Source: CAZDHT01 sp964505325 (lineage in GTDB: Bacteria > Planctomycetota > PUPC01). From it: a stretch of 16,438 nucleotides of DNA. The position numbers were made by a program, and so were the translations under genes. Shown here one piece after another: positions 1-6,992 of this stretch. The notes under the pieces are model-generated. The model was not told where the DNA came from. It worked only from the letters and a program-made list of their open reading frames with translations, and ran no database searches. Position 1 is the stretch's first letter, and the number at the start of each line of letters is the position of its first letter. The stretch spans positions 1 through 16,438 of the forward strand of contig CAZDHT010000094.1 of NCBI GenBank assembly GCA_964505325.1, read 5' to 3'.

Positions 1-248
1 GGTCCATGCCCGGCTGGGAGGGGGTCCACCTGGTGGACGTGGCCGCCCAGCTCGCCCCGGGACTTGATCTCCTCCAGCACGCGGGCCGTCCGGGCGGCGC
101 CCTGTTCGGCACCTTCGATTGTGATGACCCCTTCGCGCGAGGTCAGCTTGACGCGGAACGCGCTCTTCAGCAGCTTCAGGTTCGCATCGTTTGGGCCGTG
201 AACCAGCCGGGCCTCGCGCAGGTCCCTGAGCAATACGGTTTGCTTCAT
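1..248 (-). CDS. phoH: PhoH-like protein, N-terminal part (cut by window edge)
   Basis: Only the first 82 or so residues are present; the gene continues past base 1. The visible part (starting MKQTVLLRDLREARLVHGPN) matches the start of the PhoH/YbeZ (PhoL) family. It has a strand ending in the GPND-x-NLKLL motif, then VKLTSREGVITIEG, then a helix (ARTARVLEEIKSRG), which is the small KH-like domain ahead of the P-loop ATPase domain. Family members are cytoplasmic ATPases linked to RNA metabolism and often sit beside ybeY. The Walker motifs lie outside the window, so the call rests on the N-terminus alone. The ATG at 248-246 overlaps the cdsA stop as ATGA. No strong Shine-Dalgarno is visible, so translation is probably coupled to cdsA. 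Confidence 0.75.
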   Translation of the reverse strand, partial: MKQTVLLRDLREARLVHGPNDANLKLLKSAFRVKLTSREGVITIEGAEQGAARTARVLEEIKSRGELGGHVHQVDPLPAGHG

Positions 249-1132
249 GTCTTACCCAACGGAACTGCGATCTTCGCGAAGATCGACAACAGGAAGTATG
301 CGACCGGGGCGGCAACCAGGAATGAATCGATCAGGTCAAGCACGCCGCCGAATGACGGCAGGAGGTTGCCCGAGTCGTTCGCGTGGGTGCTGCGCTTGAT
401 CAGCGATTCAGTGAAATCGCCCACCTGAGACGCGACCCCCACCACGATGCCGAACGAAATGGTGGCCAGCATCCCGCGGTTGGCCAACGTGTGAATGTCC
501 ATCGCGTACGTCATGACGACCGACACGAGAGCACTCGCCATCAGCCCTCCGACCGCGCCTTCGACGGTCTTGTTCGGGCTGACCCGCGGCGCGAGTTTAT
601 GCCGCCCGAGCAGCGTGCCGCCGAAGTAGGCGCCGACGTCGCTTGCCTTCGTCACCCCGATTACCAGCACCACCAAGTCCCACCCCTCGTCCAGGAACCG
701 GGTGCGGACGAGGAACGCCATCGGCAGCGCGACGTACAGCACGCCGAACACGGTGACGGCGATGTTCTTCAACTGCGGCCCGAGACCCTCGGGCCTCGTG
801 CAGGCGCGGCCCATCAGCATGAGGATGAGCGCGAGAAGCGGGGCCAGAACGAACGCCACCAGCGTCTGCGTTCCCAGCAGGCGCTGGAGTTCCTCGCTCC
901 ACAGGTAGTACGGCAGCAGGACGGCCCCGAAGGCGATGCCGGTGAGCCGGAACGGCTTGAGGTCGGCTTTCTTCGCCATGGCGAAGAGCTCTCGCAGTGC
1001 GGCGCCCGTCACGACCATCGCGACGAGGCAGATGAAATATCCGCGCCAGGCTTGCGCGACCAAGAGGTCGAGCCAGAACATCGCCGTTACGGCGACGATG
1101 ATGAAGCTGCCGATGACGATGCGGGTACGCAT
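245..1132 (-). CDS. cdsA: Phosphatidate cytidylyltransferase (CDP-diglyceride synthase)
   Basis: This integral membrane enzyme makes CDP-diacylglycerol from phosphatidic acid and CTP, the branch point of phospholipid synthesis. From the ATG at 1132 it has 295 residues, a usual family length, and is made of about eight hydrophobic segments. The C-terminal CDP-transferase signature is recognisable near residues 243-270: SLIKR, then N252-D253, then FGG, then D266-L-I-D269-S. Three positions differ from the classical pattern (S-x-x-KR...KD...HGG...DRxD): N replaces K before the first Asp, F replaces H, and L replaces R. The metal-binding aspartates are kept. The start was chosen because its ATG shares one base with the uppS stop (TGATG) and the hydrophobic N-terminus MRTRIVIGSF begins there; the longer open frame upstream only overlaps uppS. 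Confidence 0.9.
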   Translation of the reverse strand: MRTRIVIGSFIIVAVTAMFWLDLLVAQAWRGYFICLVAMVVTGAALRELFAMAKKADLKPFRLTGIAFGAVLLPYYLWSEELQRLLGTQTLVAFVLAPLLALILMLMGRACTRPEGLGPQLKNIAVTVFGVLYVALPMAFLVRTRFLDEGWDLVVLVIGVTKASDVGAYFGGTLLGRHKLAPRVSPNKTVEGAVGGLMASALVSVVMTYAMDIHTLANRGMLATISFGIVVGVASQVGDFTESLIKRSTHANDSGNLLPSFGGVLDLIDSFLVAAPVAYFLLSIFAKIAVPLGKT

Positions 1133-1884
1133 CACGTGGCTCGGCCTCGCTTGGCAGGACGCGCGGCGCCGAACTTGCGCTCGCGGCGGACGTATTCGCG
1201 CATCGCCTGGTGAAGCTCCGGCGCACCGAAATCCGGCCACAGCACGTCCGTGACGTAGAACTCCGTGTACCACGCCTGCCAGAGCAGGAAGTTGCTGATC
1301 CTCATGTCTCCGGCGGTGCGGATCATCAGGTCGGCGTCGGGCATTCCGGCGGTGTACAAGTGCTCGCCGAACGTTTTTTCATCAACGTCTCCCGGCCGGA
1401 GCTGCCCGGCGGCCGCCTTCTTGGCTATGGCGCGGGCGGCGTCGGCGATCTCCGTCCGGCCGCCGTAGTTCACGGCCACGCACAGGGTCATCCCGTGATT
1501 CTCGGCCGTGATTCGCCCGGTGTCCCGGATCTCTTCGCGCACGCGTGCCGGCAGTTGGCGGAGCCGGCCGATCATCCGGAACCGGATGTTGTTCTTCATC
1601 AGTGTCGGTCGCTCGCCCACGAGGTAGCGCGACAGGAGGCTCATCAGGGTGCTGACCTCGGACTTGGACCGGCGCGCGTAGTTCTCCGCCGACAGGGCGT
1701 ACAGGGTGAGCTGGTCGAGCCCGAGGCGGGCGCATTCGGTGGTGATCTCCCGGACGCGTTCGGCGCCGGCCCGGTGGCCGGCGGTTCGGCGTTTGCCTCG
1801 CCGCCGCGCCCAGCGCCCGTTTCCGTCCATGATGATCGCGATGTGCCGTGGTAACTGCGTTGTTGCGGGCAGGGCCAAACTCAC
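1132..1884 (-). CDS. uppS: Undecaprenyl diphosphate synthase (cis-prenyltransferase)
   Basis: This cytoplasmic enzyme condenses isopentenyl diphosphate onto farnesyl diphosphate to make the C55 lipid carrier for peptidoglycan. All family landmarks are visible: HIAIIMDGNGRWA at residues 14-26 (catalytic Asp20), AGHRAG, the S-x-EN-x-x-R motif as SAENYARR, VAVNYGGRTEI, and the C-terminal block DLMIRTAGDMRISNF followed by LWQAWYTEFYV and WPDF. RTAGD replaces the common RTSGE. The frame stays open into purA, but a GTG at 1884 is the likely start. It gives 250 residues (Escherichia coli UppS has 253), has AAAGG at 1894-1898 nine bases ahead, and lies 23 nt after the purA stop. A TTG two codons further in is a less likely alternative. 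It is cotranscribed with purA and cdsA. Confidence 0.92.
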   Translation of the reverse strand: MSLALPATTQLPRHIAIIMDGNGRWARRRGKRRTAGHRAGAERVREITTECARLGLDQLTLYALSAENYARRSKSEVSTLMSLLSRYLVGERPTLMKNNIRFRMIGRLRQLPARVREEIRDTGRITAENHGMTLCVAVNYGGRTEIADAARAIAKKAAAGQLRPGDVDEKTFGEHLYTAGMPDADLMIRTAGDMRISNFLLWQAWYTEFYVTDVLWPDFGAPELHQAMREYVRRERKFGAARPAKRGRAT

Positions 1885-1893
1885 CCCCGTGTG

Positions 1894-1898
1894 CCTTT
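1894..1898 (-). promoter_or_regulatory. Ribosome binding site deciding the uppS GTG start
   Basis: AAAGG on the minus strand lies nine bases before the GTG at 1884. It falls just after the purA stop, which supports this GTG over the much longer open frame that runs back through purA. Confidence 0.5.
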
Positions 1899-1907
1899 CG
1901 CTGAGGA

Positions 1908-3188
1908 TCAGCCGGCGAGGGTCTGGCCGCGTTCCGAGCCGATCGAAATGATCCTGGCCGGTGCGCCGACCAACTCGCACAGCTTCTCGACGTAGGCGGC
2001 CGCTTCGGGGCACAGGCTGTCGGTCGAGTTGTCCTTCGCCGTCTCGCCGTGCCACCCGGGCATTTCGATGTACACCGGCTGGGCGGCGGCGAGCGCGCTC
2101 GCCCGCGCGGGAAACGTCTCGACCTGCCGGCCGTCGATCTCGTAGGCGACACAGATCTTGAGCGGATCGATCCCTTCGAGTACGTCGAGTTTCGTGACGG
2201 CCAGTTCGTCCACCCCGTTGATCATTGAGGTATAGCGGGTGGCGACGGCGTCGAACCAGCCGCAGCGCCGCGGCCGGCCCGTGGTCGCGCCGAACTCTCT
2301 GCCGCGCTCGCGCAGGCGGCCGCCGATCTCGTCGTTCAACTCCGTGGGGAACGGGCCCGTTCCAACGCGGGTCGTATAGGCTTTGAGCACGCCGATGACG
2401 GTCCCCAGCTCCTTGGGGGCGAGCCCGGTGCCGGTGGACATCCCACCCGCCGAGGCGTTGGAGGAGGTGCAGAACGGGTAGGTCCCGAAGTCGACATCCA
2501 GCAGGCTTCCTTGCGCCCCCTCACACAGGATGCTGCGGCTCGTGCGGACGGCGTCGTTGAGGAACTCGACGGTGTCGCCGACGAGGTGACGGATGGCCTC
2601 GCCGTTGCGCACCGCCCAGTCGGCGACCTCGGTGGGATCCACCGGCTCCTCCTCGTACACGTTTTGCAGAAGTTTGTTGACCAGCGGGATGTGGTGCTGC
2701 AGCGCCGTGCGACATTTCTGCGGATCGATGAGGTCGCACATGCGGACGCCCTCCCGGGCAACCTTTTCGGCGTAGGCGGGGCCGATGCCGCGCAGGGTCG
2801 TGCCGAGCTTCCCGTCGCCGAGGGCCTTTTCCCTGGCGGCGTCCAGGGCCTTGTGATACGGCATCACCACCTGGGCGCGGTCGCTCACCAGCAGCTTCCC
2901 CGCCACCTCCACGTTGCGGCCCTGCAACTCCGCGATTTCGGTGAGAAGTTGCTCGGGATCGACGACCACCCCGTTGCCGATGACGCATGTGACGCTGTCC
3001 CGAAGTATGCCGGAGGGGATAAGGTGAAGGATGAATTCCTCGTCGCCGATGACGACGGTGTGGCCGGCATTGCTGCCTCCCTGGGCGCGGACCACGATGT
3101 CGAAGTCCTTCGACAGCAGGTCGATGACCTTTCCCTTCCCTTCGTCACCCCATTGCATACCGATGACACAGGCATTCTGTTTGTTCAT
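1908..3188 (-). CDS. purA: Adenylosuccinate synthetase
   Basis: This enzyme joins IMP and aspartate using GTP to form adenylosuccinate, the first committed step to AMP; it acts in the cytoplasm as a dimer. The protein has 426 residues from the ATG at 3188, close to the E. coli 432. Visible motifs are QWGDEGKGK (residues 12-20, with catalytic Asp15), GGSNAGHTVV with the catalytic His, GTTLRGIGPAY, LCEGAQGSLLDVDFGTYP, STGTGLAP, RVGTGPFPTEL, TGRPRRCGWFD and the C-terminal IGSERGQT. In the usual GTTGRGIGPAY motif the second G is replaced by L here. The ATG at 3188 is preferred to an upstream in-frame ATG at 3260 because the family begins just before the GDEGKGK loop and the 3260 codon lies inside the -35 box of the promoter. 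A weak GAGAG precedes the start. It is first in the purA-uppS-cdsA-phoH operon. Confidence 0.96.
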   Translation of the reverse strand: MNKQNACVIGMQWGDEGKGKVIDLLSKDFDIVVRAQGGSNAGHTVVIGDEEFILHLIPSGILRDSVTCVIGNGVVVDPEQLLTEIAELQGRNVEVAGKLLVSDRAQVVMPYHKALDAAREKALGDGKLGTTLRGIGPAYAEKVAREGVRMCDLIDPQKCRTALQHHIPLVNKLLQNVYEEEPVDPTEVADWAVRNGEAIRHLVGDTVEFLNDAVRTSRSILCEGAQGSLLDVDFGTYPFCTSSNASAGGMSTGTGLAPKELGTVIGVLKAYTTRVGTGPFPTELNDEIGGRLRERGREFGATTGRPRRCGWFDAVATRYTSMINGVDELAVTKLDVLEGIDPLKICVAYEIDGRQVETFPARASALAAAQPVYIEMPGWHGETAKDNSTDSLCPEAAAYVEKLCELVGAPARIISIGSERGQTLAG

Positions 3189-3236
3189 GCCGCTCTCGCA
3201 GAAATAAGGGCGCAAAAACACTGTCGGCTTGGAGCT

Positions 3237-3265
3237 AGTATATTCGCGCACATCGGGCAAGTCAA
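3237..3265 (-). promoter_or_regulatory. Sigma-70-type promoter of the purA operon
   Basis: On the minus strand a -35 box TTGACT (3260-3265, 5 of 6 consensus) is separated by exactly 17 bases from a -10 box TATACT (3237-3242, 5 of 6). Transcription should start near 3230, giving a leader of about 42 nt before the purA ATG. Confidence 0.8.
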
Positions 3266-3273
3266 CATATGTT
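3264..3273. promoter_or_regulatory. Palindrome overlapping the purA -35 box
   Basis: AACATATGTT is a perfect 10-bp palindrome and extends imperfectly to 14 bp (TTAACATATGTTGA on the minus strand). Its edge overlaps the -35 box. This is a fitting place for a repressor operator, but the regulator is not identifiable and a chance palindrome of this size is possible. Confidence 0.35.
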
Positions 3274-3289
3274 AAGCGCGGAAATCACC

Positions 3290-3322
3290 GGTTCATGTGT
3301 GGTTCATGTGTGGCTCACGTGC
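3290..3322. repeat. 11-bp tandem repeat upstream of the purA promoter
   Basis: GGTTCATGTGT occurs twice back to back (3290-3300 and 3301-3311), followed by a degenerate third copy GGCTCACGTGC (3312-3322, 8 of 11 matches). The period is close to one helical turn, so the copies would present the same DNA face. The array begins 24 bp upstream of the -35 box in the 188-nt gap between the TPR gene and purA. Confidence 0.8.
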
Positions 3323-3376
3323 ACGGTGGAACCGGGCGGAACCGTCGTTCGTTCGGCGGGGGCGGGGGCGGCGAGT

Positions 3377-5824
3377 TCAGTCACGAGCCTTGTTCAGGAG
3401 ATCCGCTATCTTCTTCTTCAGTTTGTCCCTGTCTTGGGCATCCTCGATCCGGTCGACGTGTTTGAGGGCTTCGAGGAGGACCTCCTTGGCGCGCGAGGAG
3501 TTGTTTGGACTGTGGGCGATGAGCGCGGCGCCCAGGTGGTAGCCGACGGTCGCGTTGGTGGGGGCGCCCTTGAAGGCGCGCCGCAAGTAGGGGATCGCCT
3601 TGGCGTACTCTTTGTTCTTATAGTGGATCCAGCCGACGGTGTCGACCAGGCTGGGGAGATCCCGGTTCAGTCTCAGGGCGTAGCCCGCGTATTTCTTCGC
3701 ATCCTCGACCCGGTTCAGGTGCTCGCAGCACAGCCAGGCCAGCTCGGCGGCGGCGTGCAGCGCGTACCGCGTGCGCTGGGTGTCGAGCGTCTCGAGCGTC
3801 CGGTCACCCTTGGTGGCCTTGAACAGCCGTTCGTACCACTGGACCGAGCGCTCGTAATCCTTCTGCTGCTCGAGCATCATGGCGGCGCGGCGGTAGCCTT
3901 CCAGGAATTGGGGCTGTTTCTTGAGGGCGAGCTCGAACCCGTCGAGCGCCTGCTTGAGCAGGGCCTTGTCGGGCTGCCACGTGTTGAGCAACGACCGGAG
4001 CATGGCCAGCGTGAAGATCGCATTGACGTTCTCCGGATCTTTCTCGACCAGTTTCTTTGCCTCATCAATCAGCTTCTGGGCCTCTGCGACGGCCGCTTTG
4101 TGGTTGCCCAGCTCGTGATGGATGCCGGCCAGCCGGCGGCGGAAGCCCATTACCTTCGGTGCCAGTTCCACCGCCTTCTTCGCGTTCTCCAGAGCCTTGT
4201 CCAGCGCGGCCCGATCCTTGGGCCGCGTGCAGTTGGCGAGGAGCACACGGAGACGTGCCATCTGGTCGAAGATGCCGGGGGTCTTGGGTGCGGACTCGGC
4301 GGCGCGCTCGAAGTGGTCAATGGCGAGGTTGTAGACCTTGGCCCGCTCTTTCGAGTCGGGGGCAGCCTGGGCCTCGGAGGCGATCACCTCGGCCATGGCA
4401 AGGCGCGCCCGAACGAAATCCTTGTTCCGTCTCAGGGCGTGCGCGTAGTGTTCCTTGGCCGTCTTCAGGTCGCCCTTCCGGCGATGGACCTGTCCGATCA
4501 GGAAGTCCGGCAGGGGCGCGGCGGGCATCAGGGTCGACAGCCTCCGGTAGACGGTGATCGCGTCGTCGAACTTCGCCAGCGAGACATAGATGTCACCGAG
4601 TTGCTCGGCGGCCAGGGTGTAGAGATCTCCCAGGACCCGTTGGACGGGTCTGCCGGCGCTCGATACCACGACGGCGCGGTTCGGTGCCATGTTCACCGCC
4701 CTCTTGAGGTGTTCGGTCGCGTCCAAGGTGTTCCCCCGGCGCTTCTCCAGCACACCCAGTTCGACGTAGCCGTTGAGGAAGTTCTTCTGGACCGCGATCG
4801 CCTTCTTGAGCGTGTCGGCCGCTTCCTGGGGCAGCTTGCGCCGCAACAGCACGTTGGCAAGGAGCAGATAACTGGCCAGCTCTTTCGGCTCGGTCTTGAT
4901 GGCCGTGTTCAGCTTGGCCTCCGCCTCACCGAGGCGGCTGTTGTCCCGCATGAGATATTGTGCCATCCACCGGTAGCAGGTCGCCTTTTCGAGTGAGTTC
5001 TTCAATTGGGGAACGTGGGCTTCGAGCGTCTGGAGCGCCTTGTTGAGGTCCCCGCGGTTGGCCTGGATGGCGGCCACGCGGTTCAGCGCCAGCAGGTATC
5101 GGGGATTGATCTTCAGGGCTTGCCGGAAATCGGCCTCCGCCTGGTCCAGAAGTTGGCTGCATTTTGTCGCCTTCTCGCCCTTCAACTCGGCAAGTGGCGT
5201 CCCGGCGGCGATGAACATGGCGTGGCGGTTGCGCGCGTTGCCCAGCGCTATGAACGGCCTGACTTCCTCGGGCTCTTGCTTACGGGCCTCTTCCAGGGCT
5301 TTCATGGCCTCGGCGAATGCCGCCTCGTGCTTGTCCTCGCGGAAGCGGGCGGAACTGATATATAGCGCGGCGACATCGTAGTACGGTTTCGTGTCCAGAG
5401 GGCCCCGCTTGATGGCATCCTTCAGGTACCCGATGGCGGTCTCCAGCAGGGCCAGGTTGCGCGGCTTCGGGTTGGCGGCCTGCACCTTTCGGAACGACAG
5501 GGCGGCCAGGCGCAGATACGCATCGATGTAATCGGGGTCCTTCCCCCTTACGTCCTTGAACTCCGCCTCGGCCAGGTCGAATCTGCGGGCCCGCTGGTAG
5601 GCGCGGCCGAGCCAATAGTGGAGCAACACCGATTCGGGCTTCTTCGCGATTTCGTTCTTGAGCAGGTCGATCGCGAGCTCAGGCTTGTTGTTCTCCAGAT
5701 GCCTCTTTGCCCGGGCCACGATGGTTTGGGTCGGGTCTTCTGTCCACGGGCCGGCCGGCGCCCAGGCGGCAGACGCGGCCAACATCACAGCGGCCAGCGC
5801 CCAACGCAGCGTATATAGTCTCAT
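3377..5824 (-). CDS. Exported tetratricopeptide-repeat protein
   Basis: The protein has 815 residues. A cleavable signal peptide is clear: basic start MRLYTLRW, a hydrophobic stretch rich in A and L, and a likely cut after AWA at residue 22. The rest is almost continuous helical hairpins with TPR spacing and the usual small residues (for example LLHYWLGRAYQRARRFDLAE at 67-86, and a late unit reading LPSLVDTVGWIHYKNKEYAK followed by AIPYLRRAF). I judge a dozen or more repeats, some separated by irregular linkers. There is no catalytic domain. TPR arrays bind proteins, so a periplasmic scaffold is the natural inference, but the partner is unknown. The start has AGGAG eight bases ahead (minus strand, near 5833-5837). 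It follows the amidase gene by 145 nt and may be transcribed separately. Confidence 0.85.
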   Translation of the reverse strand: MRLYTLRWALAAVMLAASAAWAPAGPWTEDPTQTIVARAKRHLENNKPELAIDLLKNEIAKKPESVLLHYWLGRAYQRARRFDLAEAEFKDVRGKDPDYIDAYLRLAALSFRKVQAANPKPRNLALLETAIGYLKDAIKRGPLDTKPYYDVAALYISSARFREDKHEAAFAEAMKALEEARKQEPEEVRPFIALGNARNRHAMFIAAGTPLAELKGEKATKCSQLLDQAEADFRQALKINPRYLLALNRVAAIQANRGDLNKALQTLEAHVPQLKNSLEKATCYRWMAQYLMRDNSRLGEAEAKLNTAIKTEPKELASYLLLANVLLRRKLPQEAADTLKKAIAVQKNFLNGYVELGVLEKRRGNTLDATEHLKRAVNMAPNRAVVVSSAGRPVQRVLGDLYTLAAEQLGDIYVSLAKFDDAITVYRRLSTLMPAAPLPDFLIGQVHRRKGDLKTAKEHYAHALRRNKDFVRARLAMAEVIASEAQAAPDSKERAKVYNLAIDHFERAAESAPKTPGIFDQMARLRVLLANCTRPKDRAALDKALENAKKAVELAPKVMGFRRRLAGIHHELGNHKAAVAEAQKLIDEAKKLVEKDPENVNAIFTLAMLRSLLNTWQPDKALLKQALDGFELALKKQPQFLEGYRRAAMMLEQQKDYERSVQWYERLFKATKGDRTLETLDTQRTRYALHAAAELAWLCCEHLNRVEDAKKYAGYALRLNRDLPSLVDTVGWIHYKNKEYAKAIPYLRRAFKGAPTNATVGYHLGAALIAHSPNNSSRAKEVLLEALKHVDRIEDAQDRDKLKKKIADLLNKARD

Positions 5825-5874
5825 GACCAGTCTCCTAACGGAGAATGAGCGAACTCCACCCCTGTTGTGTGCCT

Positions 5875-5903
5875 ACAATACATTAGTATAGACCATTCCA
5901 CAA
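5875..5903 (-). promoter_or_regulatory. Possible promoter of the TPR gene (weak)
   Basis: The 145-nt gap 5825-5969 is more AT-rich than its surroundings. It contains TATACT at 5885-5890 (good -10, no acceptable -35) and, alternatively, TTGTGG (5898-5903) with a 17-base spacer to TATTGT (5875-5880). Either could start transcription of the TPR gene. I see no clear terminator for the upstream operon here. Confidence 0.3.
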
Positions 5904-5969
5904 GAAGTTTATGCCCAAAATGCTCGACACAGGACCGCTGGACGGGCTGGATCGGGCCGGTTCGGCGGG

Positions 5970-6620
5970 TTAATTCTGTTGGGAACGGGCGCGGGCGGCC
6001 GCTCGCATCCGGTCCATTGGGAAGAATCTGCCCGGGCACAGCGTGTTGGCGCCGGGCACCTCGCCGTGGCCGAGGATGTTCTCGGCCGGGATGGAGAACC
6101 TCTCGGTCAGGTAGCCGATGAGCGCGGTCCCCGCGAGGATCTGAGCGTCGGACAGGCCGCGCTCGATCTCGAAATTCCCCACGAAGCAGATCCCGATCGC
6201 CCGCCGGTTCATCCCGCTCGCCTTGCAGTGGGCGCCGTCGATCTGGCGCCGCCACCGGGTGCTGACCTCAATCTCGCCGTCCCCGCTCCGGGTCCCGTTC
6301 CCGACCACGAAGTCGTATCCCAGCCCGTTCTGCCAGCCGAGGGTCTCCCGGTGGTACTTGCCCATCGAGGCGGCATCGTTGGCGGCGGTTCCGCTGTGGT
6401 GGAGGACGATGTGTGTCCATGCCCGGAGCTCAATGCCGGGGTCAAGCGCCGACAGCCGCTCCAGCTCTTGGCGCGTGGGGTCCCGGGCGACGGAGACGAA
6501 CGCCGCCGCCATAATCGAGCTTGCCACCACGAGCAACACCAGGGCGCCCACAAAGAGAAAGAGCGGGCGATCAATTCCGCCGCCGCGGGCCGTTGCCGTC
6601 GTCGCTCTGTCAGGTGTCAT
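5970..6620 (-). CDS. Membrane-anchored PGRP/amidase_2 family N-acetylmuramoyl-L-alanine amidase
   Basis: The protein has 216 residues. One N-terminal membrane segment (about residues 19-44) anchors a periplasmic amidase_2 domain from about residue 65 to the end. The family cuts the bond between N-acetylmuramic acid and the first L-alanine of the stem peptide. Zinc ligands can be placed: His74 or His75 in IVLHHSGT, His185 in GHGEVPG and Cys195 in LCPGRFF. GYDFVVGNG (Tyr102) matches the conserved tyrosine strand, and GAHCKA (His131) lines the active site. With Cys at the third ligand it resembles T7 lysozyme and catalytic PGRPs, so activity is likely. Its ATG overlaps the stop of the lipoprotein gene (ATGA), which makes it the last gene of the transporter operon. 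The substrate form (intact wall or released muropeptides) cannot be told. Confidence 0.88.
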   Translation of the reverse strand: MTPDRATTATARGGGIDRPLFLFVGALVLLVVASSIMAAAFVSVARDPTRQELERLSALDPGIELRAWTHIVLHHSGTAANDAASMGKYHRETLGWQNGLGYDFVVGNGTRSGDGEIEVSTRWRRQIDGAHCKASGMNRRAIGICFVGNFEIERGLSDAQILAGTALIGYLTERFSIPAENILGHGEVPGANTLCPGRFFPMDRMRAAARARSQQN

Positions 6621-6979
6621 TTCTCGGGTACGACCTCAATCTTCCCCGTGCGGGGATCGTAGTTGTACTTCATGCCTTGCGGCGGGTCCGGGAACGCCGG
6701 GAATTCCTTCTTCAGCTCCTGGAGGTCCTTGGGATAGCGGCCCTTCAGCGCGTGGAACGCCTCCACCGTCTGCCTGGCGGGGAGGTTCCGGCTCATCTCC
6801 TTGGCCCGCCGGCGGGTATCCATGAGGTGATCGAGGTATCCTCCGCCCCGGTCGTCCGACTGCTTTTGCTTCTTGGCGCGCTGGCCGGAGTCGGTCTTGT
6901 CGCCCTTGTCCGACTCGCCGCACCCGCCCGCGGGTAGCGCCAGCATCGCCAGCAACAGGATCGTGCCCAGCGTTCTCAT
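6617..6979 (-). CDS. Small lipoprotein with pseudopilin-like C-terminal segment
   Basis: The protein has 120 residues. The N-terminus MRTLGTILLLAMLALPAGGC is a signal peptide ending in a lipobox-like AGGC, with Cys20 as the lipidated residue. A charged linker rich in K, D, Q and G follows (about 21-48). The C-terminal part (about 65-120) reads AFHALKGRYPKDLQEL, then PPQGMKYNYDPRTGKIEV. This strongly resembles the variable end of GspG-type pseudopilins, where a helix is followed by GRYP and a final strand with YDP-x-TG-x-V. The prepilin cleavage motif and long N-terminal helix are missing, so it is not itself a pilin. Function is unknown; a periplasmic binding or assembly role is possible. It lies 13 nt after the CPBP gene and overlaps the amidase gene by 4 nt. 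Confidence 0.75.
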   Translation of the reverse strand: MRTLGTILLLAMLALPAGGCGESDKGDKTDSGQRAKKQKQSDDRGGGYLDHLMDTRRRAKEMSRNLPARQTVEAFHALKGRYPKDLQELKKEFPAFPDPPQGMKYNYDPRTGKIEVVPEK

Positions 6980-6982
6980 TCG

Positions 6983-6990
6983 TCACCTCC
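6983..6990 (-). promoter_or_regulatory. Strong ribosome binding site of the lipoprotein gene
   Basis: GGAGGTGA, a full anti-16S match, ends three bases before the ATG at 6979, with the GGAGG core six bases away. It is the best Shine-Dalgarno in the operon, which suggests that the lipoprotein is made at a higher level than its weakly initiated neighbours. Confidence 0.75.
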
Positions 6991-6992
6991 CG

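Noticed and set aside
383..1213. Plus-strand open frame opposite cdsA
   Set aside because: Rich in H, R, Q and E with no membrane segments or motifs. The minus strand encodes a clear CdsA with overlapping neighbours.
3269..4996. Plus-strand open frame of 575 codons opposite the TPR gene
   Set aside because: It is the shadow of the TPR coding frame; it has no ribosome binding site or domain, and its start lies in the repeat and promoter region of purA.
5930..5969. Terminator after the amidase gene
   Set aside because: Only a 4-bp GCCG/CGGC stem without a following T-run is visible, too weak for a rho-independent terminator.
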